The notes under the pieces are model-generated. The model was not told the origin of the DNA. It did not search any database and worked only from the letters and a program-made list of their open reading frames with translations. Positions 62,633 through 64,000 of a DNA stretch of 64,000 nt are shown here, piece after piece. Made by a program: the position numbers and the translations under genes. Each line of letters starts with the position of its first letter. Position 1 is the stretch's first letter. Source of the stretch: Peribacillus muralis (GTDB lineage: Bacteria > Bacillota > Bacilli > Bacillales > DSM-1321). The DNA lies in the NCBI RefSeq assembly GCF_001439925.1, contig NZ_LMBV01000008.1:159243-223242 (forward strand), in the 5' to 3' direction.

Positions 62633-63550
62633 TTACGGCAGCACATTGCCTGCCGCGCGATAGATGCTATACCATTCTTCGCGTGTTAGCTTGATTTCGG
62701 TTGCCTTGCAGCAATCTTTAAGGCGGTCTTCATTCATCGTTCCGATGACCGGCTGCATGTGAGCGGGATGGCGCAGAAGCCAGGCGATGACGATCGTCGT
62801 GTTGCTGACGTCATATTTGCCGGCGATTTCATTGATTTGTTTGTTCAATTCAGGGAACTTTTCGTTTCCGAGGAAAACGCCTTCAAAGAATCCGTATTGG
62901 AAGGGTGACCAAGGCTGAATCGTGATATCGTTCAGTCTGCAAAAATCGAGCACACTGCCGTCGCGGTTCACGGCTTGATCATTTTCCATATTCACATTAA
63001 AGCCATTGGAAATCATGTTGGCGTTGGTGATGCTTAATTGCAGCTGGTTTGCGACAATCGGCTGCTTGACCGATTTTTTTAGCAGCTGGATTTGCATCGG
63101 ATTTTGGTTGGAAACGCCGAAATGGCGCACTTTTCCTGAGTTTTCAAGAATGTCGAACGCCTCTGCCACTTCTTCCGGCTCCATTAACGTATCCGGGCGG
63201 TGGAGAAGAAAAGTATCCAGGTAATCCGTTTTCAGGCGCTTCAGGCTTGCGTCCACAGATTCGAGGATATGTTCTTTGGAGAAGTCAAACATCCCTTTGC
63301 GTATGCCGCATTTGGATTGTACGATGATCTTTTCGCGAATGCTTGCGTTCATCCCGATCGCGTCGGCGAAAATTTCCTCGCATTCGCCACTGCCATAAAT
63401 ATCAGCATGGTCGAAGAAGTTCGCGCCTAATTCCAACGCCGTTTGCACAAAGTGCTCAGCCTCGGTCTTGTCCAGCGAGTTGATTCGCATGCAGCCGACT
63501 GAAACGACCGGCACCTCTAATGTGCTGCTTCCAAGTTTCATAGTCCTCAT
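62633..63550 (-). CDS. Aldo/keto reductase
   Basis: 305 residues, TIM barrel. The catalytic tetrad is visible: Asp in FFDHADIYG, Tyr in the same motif, Lys in IVQSKCGIR and His in FLLHRPD. NADPH-site residues appear near VIGTMNEDRLKDC. It resembles the YdhF/YcsN group, reducing aldehydes or ketones of unknown identity. AAGGAGG lies ten bases before the ATG at 63550. Monocistronic. Confidence 0.85.
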   Translation of the reverse strand: MRTMKLGSSTLEVPVVSVGCMRINSLDKTEAEHFVQTALELGANFFDHADIYGSGECEEIFADAIGMNASIREKIIVQSKCGIRKGMFDFSKEHILESVDASLKRLKTDYLDTFLLHRPDTLMEPEEVAEAFDILENSGKVRHFGVSNQNPMQIQLLKKSVKQPIVANQLQLSITNANMISNGFNVNMENDQAVNRDGSVLDFCRLNDITIQPWSPFQYGFFEGVFLGNEKFPELNKQINEIAGKYDVSNTTIVIAWLLRHPAHMQPVIGTMNEDRLKDCCKATEIKLTREEWYSIYRAAGNVLP

Positions 63551-64000
63551 GAATTCATGTCCTCCTTAATTGTGTACAGGGTGTGAGAGTCCGTCACCTG
63601 CAGACCTTCATTACAAGCGGGTTGCTTCACGTTACAAGTAAATTTGCGTAGCTCTTTTTGATTGTGACACATCTTGCTAGTAGTTTTCAAGATTTAACAT
63701 AGGGTGAAGGAAAATTAATGAAATTCATAAAAGCTGCTACGTTTCAATATAGTACTACTTTATATTTCGCCAGGATGAGCTTCCTGGAAGAATATAAATA
63801 TACTCAAAAAAAAGAAAGTCCAACACTAAACTGGCATCCATGTCAAAGACACTTATGCTGAAAATGTTATTGTACTCATGATGTCTCCCAGTCCCCTTAT
63901 TGTGAAATAACTATATAAAAAATACCTGTAAATTGGTATTATCCCCTTCAGGTAGACAGAGAAAAAAGAGAACATGATAAAATGTTCTTAACTGTCAATC
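63551..64000. other. Right-end intergenic region
   Basis: 450 bp with the promoter of the aldo/keto reductase somewhere at its left and no credible gene. A small GAACAT/ATGTTC hairpin lies near 63971-63988. Confidence 0.45.

Overview
The window reads as a chromosomal segment of an endospore-forming, competence-capable Bacillaceae species, plausibly Peribacillus or a close Bacillus relative. This is inferred from a small acid-soluble spore protein (SspL), a ComK homologue, a KinB-type histidine kinase, strong GGAGG ribosome-binding sites with frequent GTG/TTG starts, and many U-tailed terminators. I cannot name the species from sequence alone. I see no rRNA, tRNA, CRISPR array, transposase or integrase gene.

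Left chromosomal part (1-26 kb): the end of a secreted carbohydrate-active protein; a ZTP-type riboswitch in front of a serA-like dehydrogenase; a PepSY/FixH-type membrane pair; a protealysin-like M4 protease with its emfourin-like inhibitor; a DUF4309 secreted protein; two DGQHR (DndB-type) genes directly upstream of comK; an excalibur protein; helD; sspL; a UvrA-like ATPase with a large extra C-terminal region; a KinB-like kinase; an SRPBCC protein; a small secreted metzincin with a lipoprotein; a methionine-type ABC importer (metN-I-Q) whose ATPase lacks the usual sensing domain; and an MFS exporter.

Accessory part (about 27.3-55.8 kb): base composition falls sharply inside the LXG toxin gene (near 27.3 kb) and rises again inside mcrB (near 55.78 kb), so the AT-rich block is bounded by two mosaic genes. 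Inside are an LXG toxin tip with SMI1/KNR4-type immunity genes; an unassigned two-gene membrane-protein module; a decayed short-chain dehydrogenase gene; and a phosphorothioation (PT)-linked defence island. The island has four parts: (i) PLD-helicase, small protein, DndD-like SMC ATPase and a 170-aa unknown; (ii) an FGH restriction module (DptFGH/SspFGH type); (iii) the modification genes sspB-sspC-sspD; (iv) an McrB/McrC-like two-gene type IV restriction system. No cysteine desulfurase (SspA/DndA), full-size DndC, DndE or SspE is present, so sulfur supply would have to come from a housekeeping desulfurase. The DndB-type genes lie more than 24 kb away, beside comK.

Right chromosomal part (59.2-64 kb): an XRE regulator with a small membrane protein, an EamA exporter divergent from a MocR-type regulator, and an aldo/keto reductase.

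How the genes work together: SspBCD is expected to place sulfur in the DNA backbone, the FGH module (and possibly the helicase/DndD-like module) to attack unmodified DNA, and McrBC to cut DNA carrying foreign modifications. Family assignments rest on motifs and gene order read by eye; no database search was possible.
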